Positions 48,101 through 58,117 of a stretch of DNA of 64,000 nt are shown piece after piece. Positions within the stretch are counted from its first letter, which is position 1; the number at the start of each line of letters is the position of its first letter. The DNA comes from Gordionus sp. m RMFG-2023. Taxonomy: Eukaryota > Nematomorpha > Gordioida > Chordodea > Parachordodidae. The stretch is taken from NCBI RefSeq assembly GCF_954871325.1, contig NC_088779.1, positions 699,121 to 763,120 of the forward strand, written 5' to 3'. The position numbers and the translations under genes are program-made. Below the pieces are notes generated by a model. The model had not been told where the DNA came from. It ran no database searches and saw only the letters and a program-made list of their open reading frames with translations.

Positions 48101-51100
48101 TATATTATTGGGCAGAGATTGGGAACTAGAAGCCACTTGTTTAATTCTACTTAGCTCTCTTCTTGCTTCAACATCTGCAATGTCTGGTACATGGTTATGT
48201 TTATGATTGTGGAATATAGGGATTCCGTTCTTAGTTCTTGCACGTCCACTGCATTCGTCCACATTGAATTGAATACATCTCCAATAGGTTGTTTGGTTAG
48301 ATGTTTTTTCCTTTTGAAATAAGTAAAAATCAAGAAGTAGTAACTGATTGTTTCGACTACTTAAAATAAATTCAGCCATAATTTAAAAAAAAATTTATCA
48401 AAATTTAAAAAGAAAATAATTAAATTATTACTTAAAATATTCTAAAATGATCTTTAGTGACAAACATTTACAAAATAAACAATTATAGAGAAACTTTTAT
48501 AGAGAAAACAATGATAGAGAATGTCGTTTATATAGAATAACATAACATACATTGTATTCAATTGATAAACACTTTTAATGCCATAAAAATATTTTGATAC
48601 CAATCGAATATCAATTATCCAATAATAATGAACAATTTTACTTTATGATAGTGGTCATCATGATCACCGATGCATAATATTTTCTACCATTAAAAATTTA
48701 CAATTTTTATCAACATGCGATAAATGGTATGCAGATGACACATTCAAAACATGCCCCCCTCTCTTCCAGCAAATATACACCATCCACGGGATGAAACATA
48801 AAACCATTATTCCCGCTATTTATGTTCTGATGGCATCACGTCGCCAACAAGATTACCTTAATATTTTCAATCAAATTAAAAATTTCCAAATTTTTTAAAT
48901 CCAAAAGTTATTATGATTGATTTTGAATTAGCAGCCTTATCTGCTTTTAAACAGTCATTTCCAATGACTGCAATGCGCGGGTGTCTGTTCCATGTGTCGC
49001 AATGCATATGGCGCACGGTCCAGAAAAATTCCCGCATTTGCAATGCATACAAAAGCGAAACTAATTTTGCTATGTATATAAAGATGCTAATGTCACTGGC
49101 ATATGTCCCAGTTGAGGACGTAATTCACGGATTTGAGGAATTATGTGCCTCCATATTCTATCAAGAAAATAGGGCTATTCTCGCCCCCTTGATAGAATAT
49201 TTTGAAGAGACATGGATTGGGAAAATGATAGCGATGGAGAGGAGGTCTCCAATATTTAGTATTTCCCTATGAAATTGTTATGAATCGACACTAGCTAGTG
49301 AACCGAATACAAATAATTCTGTAGAGGGCTGGCATCGGAGTTTTTCATCTCATATAAGTTCCCATCATCCAACGATCTGGAAATTTATAAAGAGTTAGTA
49401 ATTATATTGTATTTTAAATTTTAAAAATCTTTTCATTTATAGCTCTCAAAGACGAAGATAGCCTTAATAGTTACAAATTGGAACAATATTCTTTAGGACT
49501 ATTAGCTCCAGTGTCAAAGAAAGAATATCGAGAAAGATCCAAAAGGATTCTTCTAATTGTTGAAGATTTCCATTCAAGAACCATGATGGATTATTTAAGG
49601 GCTTTATCCCACAATTTAAATTTAAATGTTTAATTTAATAATATAATTGTATTTTTTTATATTGGTATATTATTTATACTATGTTTATTTGGATTTATTA
49701 TGAATAAAAATTTATTTGATATTTCGAAATGAACATTGCTAACCTCTTATTTGGTATTTTATCTAGGTTTATCTTATAATAACTTCATATACAAATGGTA
49801 TTCTATTCTCTAATTTGGCATTCACAAAATATAAGAAAGCGCTCTATATAACATTTATTTCTTATTTATCATCATTTTAAGATTATCTAAGGTTTATGTA
49901 AATCACGGATAAATTACACCAAAAGCTCAATAATTATTTTTGAGAGCGTTTTAAATTTTTTAACCAATTTTAAAATATCATATGAGAAATTCTAATAGTT
50001 TTCTCTATAAAAATTTCGCTAGTTATTTATGAAAAATAGTAGTGACTAGTTATATTTAAAAAAAGAAAACTAGTAACTGTAACTAGTTATATTTCTCCAA
50101 ATTTAGCTACTAACTTAACTAATTACAGTTACATTTCCAAAGTAACTTTTACAACATTATATAAGGTAATTATAATATTTAATATTATTTCAAATACTGT
50201 AAATTTTTTTCCTTGTAATAATTACACAAATTTTTTATAAAATAATCATATTCTTTATAAAAAATTCTCTATAATAGTTTTCTCTATAAAATAATTCTCT
50301 TTAAACATAAAAAATTCTCTATAATAGTTTTCTCTATAAAATTATTCTCTTTAAACGACATTCTCTTTAAACGACATTCTCTTTAATTGTTTTCTCTGTA
50401 AAATACATTCTCTATAAAATAATTCTCTATAAAAAAATTCTCTTTAAACGACATTCTCTTTAATTGTTTTCTCTGTAAAAGTTTCTCTGTAAAATACATT
50501 CTCTATAAAATAATTCTCTATAAAAAAATTCTCTTTAAACGACATTCTCTTTAATTGTTTTATCTGTAAAAGTTTCTCTGTAAAATACATTCTCTATTAA
50601 ATAATTCTCTTTAAACGACATTCTCTTTAATTGATTTCTCTGTAAAATACATTCTCTATAAAAAAATTCTCTTTAAACGACATTCTCTTTAATTGTTTTC
50701 TCTGTAAATGTTTTCTCTGTAAATGTTTTCTCTGTAATGACGCGATACCGAATACCTAACCTATAAAATTTCATATTTTTCGAGATCGTGAACTTTTCAT
50801 TTTTATTACTGACAACTAGGGCTATTCGAATAAAAGCGTACGGATCGATCAATCTACTATTCGTATTCGATTCGTTCAAAAATACCGAATACGAGTATTC
50901 GTTATTCCATTCGTATTCATTTTTTCGAATAGCCTTCTTGGCGGCAACGCGCGAATTGACTGATCACGTGAGACAAGTTTTAAAAAAATTCATACTTACA
51001 CGGATCGAAAAATATGATGCCAGGATAGGGAATATTCCACAATCTACCACTGTCGATGTAGCACTAAAAAAATATATTTTTTTTAAAAAATTTTATACGT

Positions 51101-54100
51101 CATTTTTTGTCATATATATATATACAGTATTAATATGATTTGTTGTAACACATTTTCATAATGTGAAAAAACATTCTTGTATAGTTAAATAACTTTCCAT
51201 AATTATTGTAAAAACATTTTGATAAAATTTTTGATATAATTTTTTAAAATTTTTTTAAAATTTTTTTAATAATAAGAGTTTTTAAACTTTAATGAAGATT
51301 TACGTCAAAGTTATATATCGAATATAATTTTTTTATGTTTTGGACCCAAGTTTAAGTGGGAAAATGAGAATAAAAATTTTCTAAGATTTTTAGAATAATT
51401 TTTTTTTTAAATGCATTATAAATTTTTTTAAATTTAAAGTATTATTACCATATATTAATGTTACTTTTAGTTATCTAAAGAATGGAAATCAGGATAAAAA
51501 ATTTGATAATTTCTTAATAAACATAAGTGAAAAAAAATTCGAATTTAGGGTAATCAGATAATTCTTATTTTTTTGGTTTTAAAATTAAATAAAATTTAAA
51601 ATTTCCTAAAATGACTCATACCAAAAATCATCGAGATGTGCCACCAACCATTCTACCCATAACGGAAGCCAAGACACTTCATTTAACTTTCCGTAATTAT
51701 TGTAAAAACTTGTTGAGAAAAATACATCCTTTTTTAAAAAAAACTTTTTAAAAACTTGAAAGAAAATTTTGAGAAACACATTATATTTTTAAAAACTTCC
51801 GGTAATTAACTTAAATTAAAACCTATAATAATTCTATCTTAAATTTGCGACAATTTTAATTTTAAACTTCTATATTTTATAAATTTATAAATTTTTTTTT
51901 CTATAAAAACTATATTTCCATTTTTTTAAATGTCAAATTTTACTATCGCTAGTATTTTGAATCTATCTCCAGTTTCAGGTTTGTTAATATAATATTCTAT
52001 TATTTACTAACCTTATATATAAAATTCTAGATACACCTAATGAAACTTTTAATTCTCACGGGAGGTTATCTGAAATAACAAATAGATACCAAAGTTATTC
52101 ACCTATCCCATCAAATTCCCTTAGATGCCTTACTCACAGTACAAATAATGTTTTAAATTTAAAATAGGTATTGTAAAAATCTTAGAAAATTTTTTTTTGT
52201 ATAATATCTTTTAAAATTCTAATTTTTCCACTTAAATTTATGTCCAAAACATAAAAAAAAACTATATTCGATTCATAACTTTGAAGTTTAAAAACTTTTT
52301 AAAATTTTTTTTAAAAAATTTAATTTATATCAAAATGTTTTTTACAATAATTATGGAAAGTTATTTAGCTATTGAAGAATGTTTTTTCACATTATGAAAA
52401 TGTGTTACAACAAATCACATTAATACTGTATATATATCTATTTTTGGCGGGGAAATTAATTTGGCGCATTCAATTGTCATTTTGTCAAGTCATCTTAAAC
52501 CTTATTCTTTTACATTCCTTTGAATTAAAGTACGACAATTTTTTTTAGGATATCAATTTCATTTCTTGTTTTATTTATCAAAAAAAAAGACACATAATTC
52601 CCAATAATGACATATATTATTTATTGAATAATTTAATATCGCGAAAACATTATTATTAAATTAATAACCAATCCCACAACGATTTACGGTTTTGATTGAC
52701 ATCTTGCATAATAGTATTACAATGAAAAATAATACCTATAATCCTTTGAATATGCCCTTATTTGGTTGAAACCGAAATGCTCATAACGAGCTCAAACGTA
52801 AAAACCGAAATCAAAACCGAATTCTGAAAAATATCCGAAACCATTTTTATTAGCCCATTTTCTTAAATTCTGCTTAAAGCAAAATTGCAAAAATGTAAAA
52901 GGTATTTAAGATCAAAACTTTGATATGCGAATAACGGTTAAGCGAAAGGATAGATGCCCTGATATAAGTATCCGGCAGAGGGCACATCAAGATGGCGGAA
53001 AGATCGAAAAGGCCCAAGCAATGTCCATTCAGATCGTAGGCCTTCAACTTTATCTTCGCATCCTTCAGGGCCTTAGGTTTATATATATAGAATAAAAAGA
53101 GATTGATAGGTATGATTGATAGGTATTAGAGATACGCAGTGCCAGACCCGGTACCCGGCATGAATCGGGCTACCTTTAAATCAAATATATTTGGGGTCGG
53201 CAAAAAATTACCGCGGCGGGCACGCGAAAAGTATAAATGTCAAGTGCACTTAATGACCTAATTTTATTAAAAATAAAGTATTTTATTTTGCTTATAATTT
53301 TAATGATTAAATATCAGAGTTGTTAAAAGATACTTTTTAAATGGATCTAGATACAGATACAACGTCTAAAATATTATCTAGATACAGATTATTTAATCAA
53401 AAATCTATCTAGATACAGATACAGATACCACATTTTTATATCTAGATACAGGATCTAGATAGTCCTTTAACAACTCTGTTAAATATTGACCTACTATGTG
53501 ATTTTTTTTTGTTTGCTATGATAAGAAAAATAGCGAGGCCTACATCCTTATCGTTATTGGTTATATTTCCGTAGGATATATTACCGGATTTTAAAAAACC
53601 GGGTCGAGTAACCTGAATTTAAAAATTCGAATCGAGCCGAGCTCACGGATATTAATTTGGACAGGCCGGGCTGGGAAATTATTGACTTCCAACCAGATCA
53701 GACCTTAAAATTTTGCCATTTGCAGCCCTTTAAGGTATAAAACAGTCCATAAAGTTAGCTTGTACTGTTAAAGGTGATCATCTAAAGCATTCCGTGAATC
53801 GATTTAGTTTGTTCGAGAAAAAAAAAATTTAGGTATTGGCCTTTTATCAAAAGGATAATTAGTGCAAAGATTTTAATAATTAATAAGAACTGACTTCTCA
53901 TTCATTAAATTAAAGTTTGAAATGTTGTTGAACACATACGCCATTTTGTTTCCTTTATAGGATTTTTGTATAATGAATGAAGCTCTGACCTTCTTTTAAA
54001 GTTATCACAAAAATTGACCAAAAATGGTGTTAACAGTTGATCATATTTTGTATTGATACCACTGATAACAAAATTAGCGATTCATTCATTAAATGCATTT

Positions 54101-55037
54101 TAAAAATGTCCGTATATATATGAATCAGCTATTAGCGCAATTTTGATGGTTTACAACGTCGATTAAATGACATTAACGTGCATTCTTATAATGATAAATT
54201 GGTCAATGTGCAAATAACAAAATGACGCTACAGCTGATTCCTAAATATGGACACTTTTAATCAATCAATGGTTAATCTATAGAGCATATACATTTACTGA
54301 TTGACGCGCATTCAAACGAATGGATCGTCTAGGTAGAATTAATATGCTACCACCATTTACTCGATGTCATAGAGTAAGTTCATCGTGTTATATAACGTTT
54401 TTATACGTTGCCACAGTTTAACTGACTCCCACTTTAGCTCTCTTATTTATTTTAAATTTTCGAAAATATTAGTAGTATAAAATGGACAATAAAAATAAAA
54501 GTTCTCACCATTTTTTCTTTGCCGTCAAAGAGGGCGTTGAGATTGTTGGCCATATAGGAGTTGTACAATATAATGGGCACATCGTTCATATCGTCAAGCG
54601 GACGGGTCGAATTAGAGATCCTATCCATAAACACAATTTTTTATTCATCATATCTTTCATTCATTAATATTCTCTCACTTTTATTTTTAACCTTTCTTCC
54701 TTCCATTTCTTAAATTTTAACTCCCTTCATTATTTTTCTATTTTTTTTTTACAAGAGTCCAAAATTTATTCTTTTCTTCTAAGTATAACCTAGCAAAAAA
54801 AATAAATAAATAATTTGTTTCATAATTTATGACCTAGACAATAGCAATGGAAGTTTAGCATCGACCAAATCCCTAAAAACTTTGCACCAATAGTTTAATT
54901 CGGCGTAATGGCTAAGTACGCAATAATTGGCTATCATGTTGCAGGCCGTTATGTTGTTCTTGTACTTTGAAGAAAGGGTTTTGAAGTATGTATATTATAT
55001 ATATAACTATATGCCTATTTATTCTACTTGAAATATT

Positions 55038-55080
<43 letters not shown>

Positions 55081-57109
55081 CTTCTCTTCTTTCTTTCTCT
55101 TCTTTCTCTTCTTTCTTTCTCTTCTTTCTTTCTTTCCTATGAATATAATGTAATGAGTTAGAAATTTCGTTACTATATAATTATTATACATTACATATAT
55201 TATATATATATATATTAGTGCTGTAAATTTACACTAGTTACTGTTAAATACAAGTAACAATGTTTATTAATGTATTTTGTATTGTAGAAGACCTAAGGCT
55301 TAAAACGACATATTATATTATATATCGTATTAAATTGAAATTTTGAAACGTTATATACATTGATTTTTATATAATATTAAATTGATATTAATTTTGTATA
55401 TAAACCAAGATGATTATGATTACTTTTACTTTTTGTTTTTATTTGATCTTAGTAAAGAATAATTAAATTATTAATATTCTTAATCTTCACGGATTCTACA
55501 TTCTAAAATTTATATATTCTTAACCTTCAATCTTCCGTAGGTATTCAATACAATCGTCCCAAATTCTTTCTAAACCTTTTCCGCTAGTATTTATTCTATA
55601 TTATTTCTTGTTCATTATTACTAACAGCGTTACTTTTTTTTAGAGTAAAAGGAACTCCATTCGTTACTCGTTTCAAAAGGGTAACGCGCAACGCGTTGAC
55701 TATCTTATGCTTGAAAGTGTGATAAATAATATTAATTATTTTTTCCCCTCATATGTTAACCAAAGTAGAAAAATTATCGATTTTTTTTTAAACGTATTAG
55801 CTTTATAAAGATTTATAATATTAGGTTTATTGTTATTGTTTTACATCATTATTATTATGAATATATATATATTTCGCAATTTTTAAAGGGATCATAACTA
55901 TATGGGATCATAACTATCAGGGATCTTCACGGGATTCCTTTAAAATTTCAATTTTTTAAAGGAAAAAGAACTATACGACACGATCACGTTCGAACCATGA
56001 TATAGAAGAATCTTATTTTTTTAAAAAGCGTTTTCCGCGCGTTTCGTTTCTTTTTCTTTCTAATTTTTATTGTTAAGATAGTTTCTTAAAAAAAAGAGAG
56101 AGAGAAGGAACGAGCATATTTATTTCTTTTTACAAAAAATAAGGTTAACCCCATGATAAAAGGAATGAACTGGTTTCCATTTCCTCACAACCGTACCTGG
56201 GTAGGGTTGTTAATCGGCTAACTCAATATTTTAGCCGGAAAAATATTTTCTAAGCCCCGACATTTCGCTGATAAATAACCTTTGTTCCTTCTATAAACCA
56301 AATCTTCAGGTCTTGCGAATATTGTTCTCGATGAAATATTGAGTTACCGGTTTTTAAAAATCGGCTCAAAACGAACCGTTTGACAACACTAGTACCGGAT
56401 ATTAATATCAAAATGATATCATCGTATTTTATAATCACCCGTTGCGTGCCTTTTTTTTAAATGTAACGAATTTCTTTTTTAAAGTTACTTTCTTTTTACA
56501 GCACTAACATAAGAAAATTCTTAGCGAATTCATATATTTATATTGCATTTACTCTGCACTCAGAATCGGCAGCCTTCAATCGTTCACGCAAAGGAAAAGA
56601 TTTGAATGTAGTTTTTGACTTGAATATTTAATTTTTTTTAAAAAAAAAGAATAATTAATTAGAATAAAATAATATTTTGATGTCATATTTTAATTGTAAA
56701 AATTTTTTAAAAAAAGGGGAATTCTTAAATAACATATTATGGCCAGTTAACACGTAGTATATGGCCAGTGAATACGTACCATGTTTTGACTGGCCAGAAA
56801 AAAACAACTTTCACCTAACCACATCTAGCCGCTCATAAACTATTTACAGATAGAGCTTTGATTCTAATTATTTTCAAAGATTAATAATCAGGCTACACGT
56901 TGATTTAAAATTTGTTCGGTAAAACCCAAAATCTCAATAAATTTTTTTTTAAAAAAGCAAAAAAAATGGCCCATGGCCCATGTCACATTTCTCTTACTTG
57001 AGGTAGATTAAAAGATTTCGAAGACTCGAAGTAGGCATCAGGCATGATTTGGTTCTCGTTATAACAAGTACCGTCTAACAAAACATATCCATTTTCCTTG
57101 TTGATGCAT
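33562..57109 (-). CDS. TMEM67: Meckelin (TMEM67), 16 exons, N-terminus not found
   Basis: Meckelin is a transition-zone membrane receptor needed for ciliogenesis. Exons on the minus strand: 57109–56998, 54964–54834, 54620–54509, 53071–52919, 51063–51000, 44968–44813, 43718–43463, 42161–42098, 41975–41709, 41515–41426, 41331–40354, 40212–40021, 39006–38841, 37995–37807, 34942–34757 and 33749–33562. Together they give about 1,100 codons; human meckelin is 995 residues. Phases agree at every junction except 40021/39006 and 37807/34942, where a small exon is probably missing. Diagnostic matches to human: YELFFIDWEN (DVFFIDWE), NYPLPTRFQERPFV (LLPMPIQEERFV), LITLCQTNNVSLLVL (FVDLCSMSNISVFLL), IMAYQYTNSLLIDF (IKAYHMMNKFLGSF) and DNEVYLLVFEILVIASID (GNEATLLIFDLLFFCVVD). 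The signal peptide and most of the Cys-rich domain lie upstream. The introns are packed with transposons. Confidence 0.93.
33839..34045. mobile_element. MITE family B degenerate copy in a TMEM67 intron
   Basis: It retains GGCTAACTCAGTAATTCATCC, TATGCGAACCTGAAGATTTT and, inverted, GGCTAAAATATTTGAGTTTT. The outer ends are decayed. Confidence 0.4.
36640..37480. repeat. Foldback element with ~250-bp arms in a TMEM67 intron
   Basis: The left arm has CTTCCCCTTCTTAAGGGAAC and ACAAAAACCCGGG, then ATCGGCGTGTAAAAATTCAA. The right arm has the complements TTGAATTTTTGTACGCCGAT, CCCGGGTTTTTGTTCC and AAGAAGGGGAAG. Pairing extends through CCGCATCGTTTCATAAAC against GTTTATGAAACGATGC. A 109-codon hydrophobic minus-strand ORF (37309–36980) falls in the arms and loop; I do not take it as a gene. 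Confidence 0.75.
39104..39215. mobile_element. GC-rich foldback fragment (family D)
   Basis: AGAGCTGCAGGCCCGGCCC, AAGCCCGGCCCG, ACCGGGTCGGGCCTG and CCGGACCGAACCGGG sit in an AT-rich setting in a TMEM67 intron. The head resembles the TTTGCAGGCCCGG ends of the other copies. The far end is not clear. Confidence 0.45.
40354..41331 (-). CDS. TMEM67: TMEM67 exon with a ~270-residue low-complexity insertion
   Basis: This 978-bp exon opens AIHLLYHLSRQTNYELFFID and closes EYWCKIQTFRNIPNRK…LLIIQ, which match human residues flanking a ~33-residue loop. Between them it has about 270 residues rich in Asn, Pro, Lys, Asp and His: KSRRKHKKNKHAEREEE, a Pro/Tyr/Asn stretch (NYPNYPLPNNGF), runs of Asn, and a basic segment DHRDKKSKRKHVSS. 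The frame stays open for the whole exon in an AT-rich genome with frequent stops, so it is probably translated. The loop should face the cytosol next to a transmembrane segment; that placement is inferred from the family topology. Confidence 0.88.
43255..43455 (+). other. Unassigned open frame on the strand opposite TMEM67
   Basis: About 65 codons are open from 43245 to a stop at 43455, including KSKIIWDETNIQ and INWHANFEKQEFVQ. KSxxxWDExNI recalls the conserved block of protein phosphatase inhibitor-2, but the family's next residues (DYG) are absent. It lies in the TMEM67 intron between 43463 and 42161. It may be a chance frame or a decayed gene fragment. Confidence 0.2.
43463..57109 (-). 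CDS. TMEM67: TMEM67 ectodomain exons
   Basis: Exon 57109–56998 (LLDGTCYNENQ) matches the end of the cysteine-rich region (LTGGLCFSSTG). Exon 54964–54834 has NNITACNMIANYCVLSHYAE, equivalent to human NLTSCQALGNMCVMN. Exon 54620–54509 holds DVPIILYNSYM (NLPWLFYGD). Exon 53071–52919 holds KLKAYDLNGHCLGLF…MCPLPDTYIRAS (FVAASYDIRGNFLKW…LCPDTETRLNAA). The 64-bp exon 51063–51000 plus 44968–44813 give IPYPGIIFFDPYISMKDS (FPTPIFYDVYLEY). Exon 43718–43463 has SFYRRFFVAEN (LLTRRIFLVDA), then about 50 residues not present in human. The short exon 42161–42098 (just beyond this span) is less certain: it fits by phase and position more than by sequence. Confidence 0.85.
44292..44679. mobile_element. MITE family F, ~388 bp, 23-bp inverted ends
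   Basis: The left end is TAGTGCGCACAAATTGAGCG and the right end CGCTCAATTCGTGCGCACTA, one mismatch apart. Flanking bases are TA-like, as for Tc1/mariner-type insertions. The inside is AT-rich and has no ORF of interest. It lies in the TMEM67 intron between 44813 and 43718. Confidence 0.8.
45190..45386. mobile_element. MITE family B copy in a TMEM67 intron
   Basis: The left end is AGTAGTGTTGTTAAACGGCT and the right end CAAAACGAGCCGTTTACAAC. ATATTGAGTTAGCCG lies inside, with ACCTGAAGATTTTGCTCATA in the middle. It is one of the cleanest copies. Confidence 0.8.
45714..46845. repeat. Left terminal array of the MULE
   Basis: Short subunits alternate between TTACAGAGAAA, AATTAAAGAGAATGTCG, TTTAAAGAGAA and TTTTATAGAGAA(T). 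They are arranged in a higher-order repeat of ~130 bp that recurs about seven to eight times with local shuffling. This forms most of the left inverted end. Such arrays may supply many transposase-binding sites, which is an inference. Confidence 0.9.
47413..48605. repeat. Internal palindrome of the MULE (head-to-head duplication)
   Basis: Arm 47413–47952 and the complement of arm 48107–48605 are near-identical. Both hold the short AGAGAA-type subunits, ~130 bp of upstream sequence, an ATG and the FLYWCH coding region. The spacer 47953–48106 continues the minus-strand copy only. The arms differ by a 9-bp indel (EKTSYWRC on the plus arm, EKTSNQTTYWRC on the minus arm) and a few substitutions. 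Confidence 0.9.
47671..49635 (+). pseudogene. MULE transposase, broken
   Basis: The plus-strand start at 47671 encodes a FLYWCH-type zinc finger: YWRCIQFNVDECSGQARTK, then HNHKHNH. It is cut at ~47955, where the inverted copy begins, so the linker to the catalytic part is missing on this strand. The MULE domain resumes from about 48700: WYADDTFKTCPPLFQQIYTI, IPAIYVLMASRRQQDYLNIF, a shift near 48895 in a T-rich run, then VIMIDFELAALSAF, MRGCLFHVSQCIWRTVQ and LAYVPVEDVI. An in-frame TGA at 49270 interrupts the region before TNNSVEGWHRSFSSHIS. A possible intron (donor near 49395) precedes the tail, which ends at TAA 49633–49635. The first catalytic D (DDTFK), the second D (DFE) and the CxxH-type GCLFH motif are all visible. 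Confidence 0.85.
47909..48379 (-). pseudogene. Inverted second copy of the MULE transposase 5' end
   Basis: The minus-strand start at 48379 encodes the same FLYWCH finger (TTYWRCIQFNVDECSGRART, then HNHKHNHVPD) and continues further than the plus copy, through SNISIAATGKMPS and IKRTIRRKRRQ. This is the linker normally found before the catalytic domain. It then runs through the palindrome centre into antisense sequence and stops, so it cannot reach the catalytic region. Confidence 0.85.
50262..50738. repeat. Right terminal array of the MULE
   Basis: This array is the inverted counterpart of the left one, with TTCTCTATAAAA, AAACGACATTCTCTTTAATT and TTTTCTCTGTAAA subunits. It is less than half as long, so the two ends of the element are unequal. 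The 68-codon frame over it is an artefact. Confidence 0.9.
51113..52440. repeat. Foldback element with ~300-bp arms in a TMEM67 intron
   Basis: The left arm (51113–51440) has CAGTATTAATATGATTTGTT, AACACATTTTCATAATGTG and AACTTTCCATAATTATTG. The right arm (about 52150–52440) has the complements, ending in ATTAATACTGTATATATAT. It lies directly next to the 64-bp TMEM67 exon (51063–51000). The middle (51440–52150) shows no coding frame worth noting. Confidence 0.8.
53127..53735. mobile_element. GC-rich foldback element (family D) carrying a nested insertion
   Basis: The left part has GCAGTGCCAGACCCGGTACC and the right part GACAGGCCGGGCTGGGAAAT and TTTGCAGCCCTTTAAGG. The middle is interrupted by another inverted-repeat element at 53317–53477. 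It lies in a TMEM67 intron. Confidence 0.5.
53317..53477. mobile_element. Short inverted-repeat element (AGAGTTGTTAAA ends), nested
   Basis: The left end is AGAGTTGTTAAAAGATAC and the right end CCTTTAACAACTCT. The inside is dominated by ATCTAGATAC-type repeats. A similar TATCTAGATAC run occurs near 3950. The ends resemble family B (GTTGTTAAA), so it may be a relative. Confidence 0.6.
55035..55136. repeat. (TTTC)n / TTCTC microsatellite
   Basis: TTTC tetramers shift to mixed TTCTC units at the right end. It lies in a TMEM67 intron. Confidence 0.9.
56212..56391. mobile_element. MITE family B copy in a TMEM67 intron
   Basis: The left end is GGGTTGTTAATCGGCTAACT and the right end AACGAACCGTTTGACAACAC. 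GATGAAATATTGAGTTACCG lies inside. The minus-strand short ORF at 56438–56250 is only the element read through. Confidence 0.75.
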
Positions 57110-57383
57110 CTGGATAAATTGCTAATTTTGATTATTTTTTTTTAAAAAAATATATACATTTAAATTTAAGATTGGGACAATTTATAGCATCTCTAATTAA
57201 TTTTAAAATAAAATATATATTATATAATTATAAATTAATAAAATTATTCATTAATAATTTTTTCTTAGATTTAATTAATTTTTTAATTGAAAAAATTAAC
57301 GATGATTCTAATCAATTCATGCATATTTATTAATTCAAAATGATCAACAATGGTCACTCAATTCATCAATATCTATCTGTGGC

Positions 57384-58117
57384 CAGAGGTTCGAACGAAC
57401 CCGAAACCGAAAAAAAATCCGGGTTTTTGGGAAAAAATCGGAACCCGAACCGAACCTGAACCGAATTCTGGAATTTATTTTTAACCCGGGTTCAACCGGG
57501 TTCAGTGTATTGTTTAAATTAATGTAAGATATTTGTTGTATAATTGTAAATACAAATATTTGTTAATAAATTTTGACACAACTTAATTTATTTACGCCAT
57601 TTTTAAAATAGATTTATTCTCAAAGATTCCTATTGGAGTGTTAATAAATTTTAAACAATTAAATTCTTTTAAGCCATTTTATTTTAAATTTTTAACCTAT
57701 CCTCAAAGATTAGAAAATTAGAGGAAAATGAAGGAACAACTCAAAAGTAAATTATTATATTTGATATTGTTAATTTAAAGAATTACGTCTAAATTCTCTT
57801 CTCTTCTCTTCTCGTCTCTTCTCTTAATTTTTTGAAATCAATACATGACTAAGCTTTGTATTTTTAACTGTATTTTGCCTATAAATAAAATAAAAAATTT
57901 ATTTTTTGTACCAAATTTATGTCTACTTTTTAAATTACGATTTAATATAAGAATTTTTTTTTTATCAATTCAAAAATTCTCAAACCCGAGTGAACCCGAA
58001 CCCGAACCTGGGTTCAAAAATATTTTCCTATACCGAACCCATCATTTTTATACCTTAAACCGAACCCAAACCGAACTTTGCAAAAGTTTTGTAGGGTTCG
58101 CATCATTCAAAACCCTA
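57384..58117. repeat. GAACCCGAACCG-rich element (family E)
   Basis: Clusters of GAACCCGAAACCG and GAACCGAACCTGAACCG (57390–57500) recur at 57980–58090 as GAACCCGAACCCGAACCTGG and CCGAACCCAAACCGAAC, around AT-rich sequence with a CTTCT tract near 57798. Shorter pieces of the same kind are at 13138–13215, 16430–16550 and 23160–23290. The element type is unknown. Confidence 0.5.

Larger units (their letters stand above)
45704..50749 (+). mobile_element. Complete Mutator-like transposon (MULE) with FLYWCH-type transposase
   Basis: The 5,046-bp element is flanked by a perfect 9-bp target duplication, GAATACCTA (45695–45703 and 50750–50758), the size typical of Mutator-like elements. Outer inverted ends are GGTTCCACGTCATTACAG and the complement of CTGTAATGACGCGATACC. 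Just inside, both ends are arrays of ~15-bp subunits built on AGAGAA (45714–46845) and TTCTCT (50262–50738). The inverted similarity continues for ~80 bp past each array (GTGTAATTATTAC against GTAATAATTACAC). The interior carries a transposase with a FLYWCH zinc finger and a MULE catalytic domain, broken in places, and an inverted duplication of its 5' end. It sits in the TMEM67 intron between 51000 and 44968. The intact target duplication points to a fairly recent insertion, yet the transposase looks dead. Confidence 0.92.
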
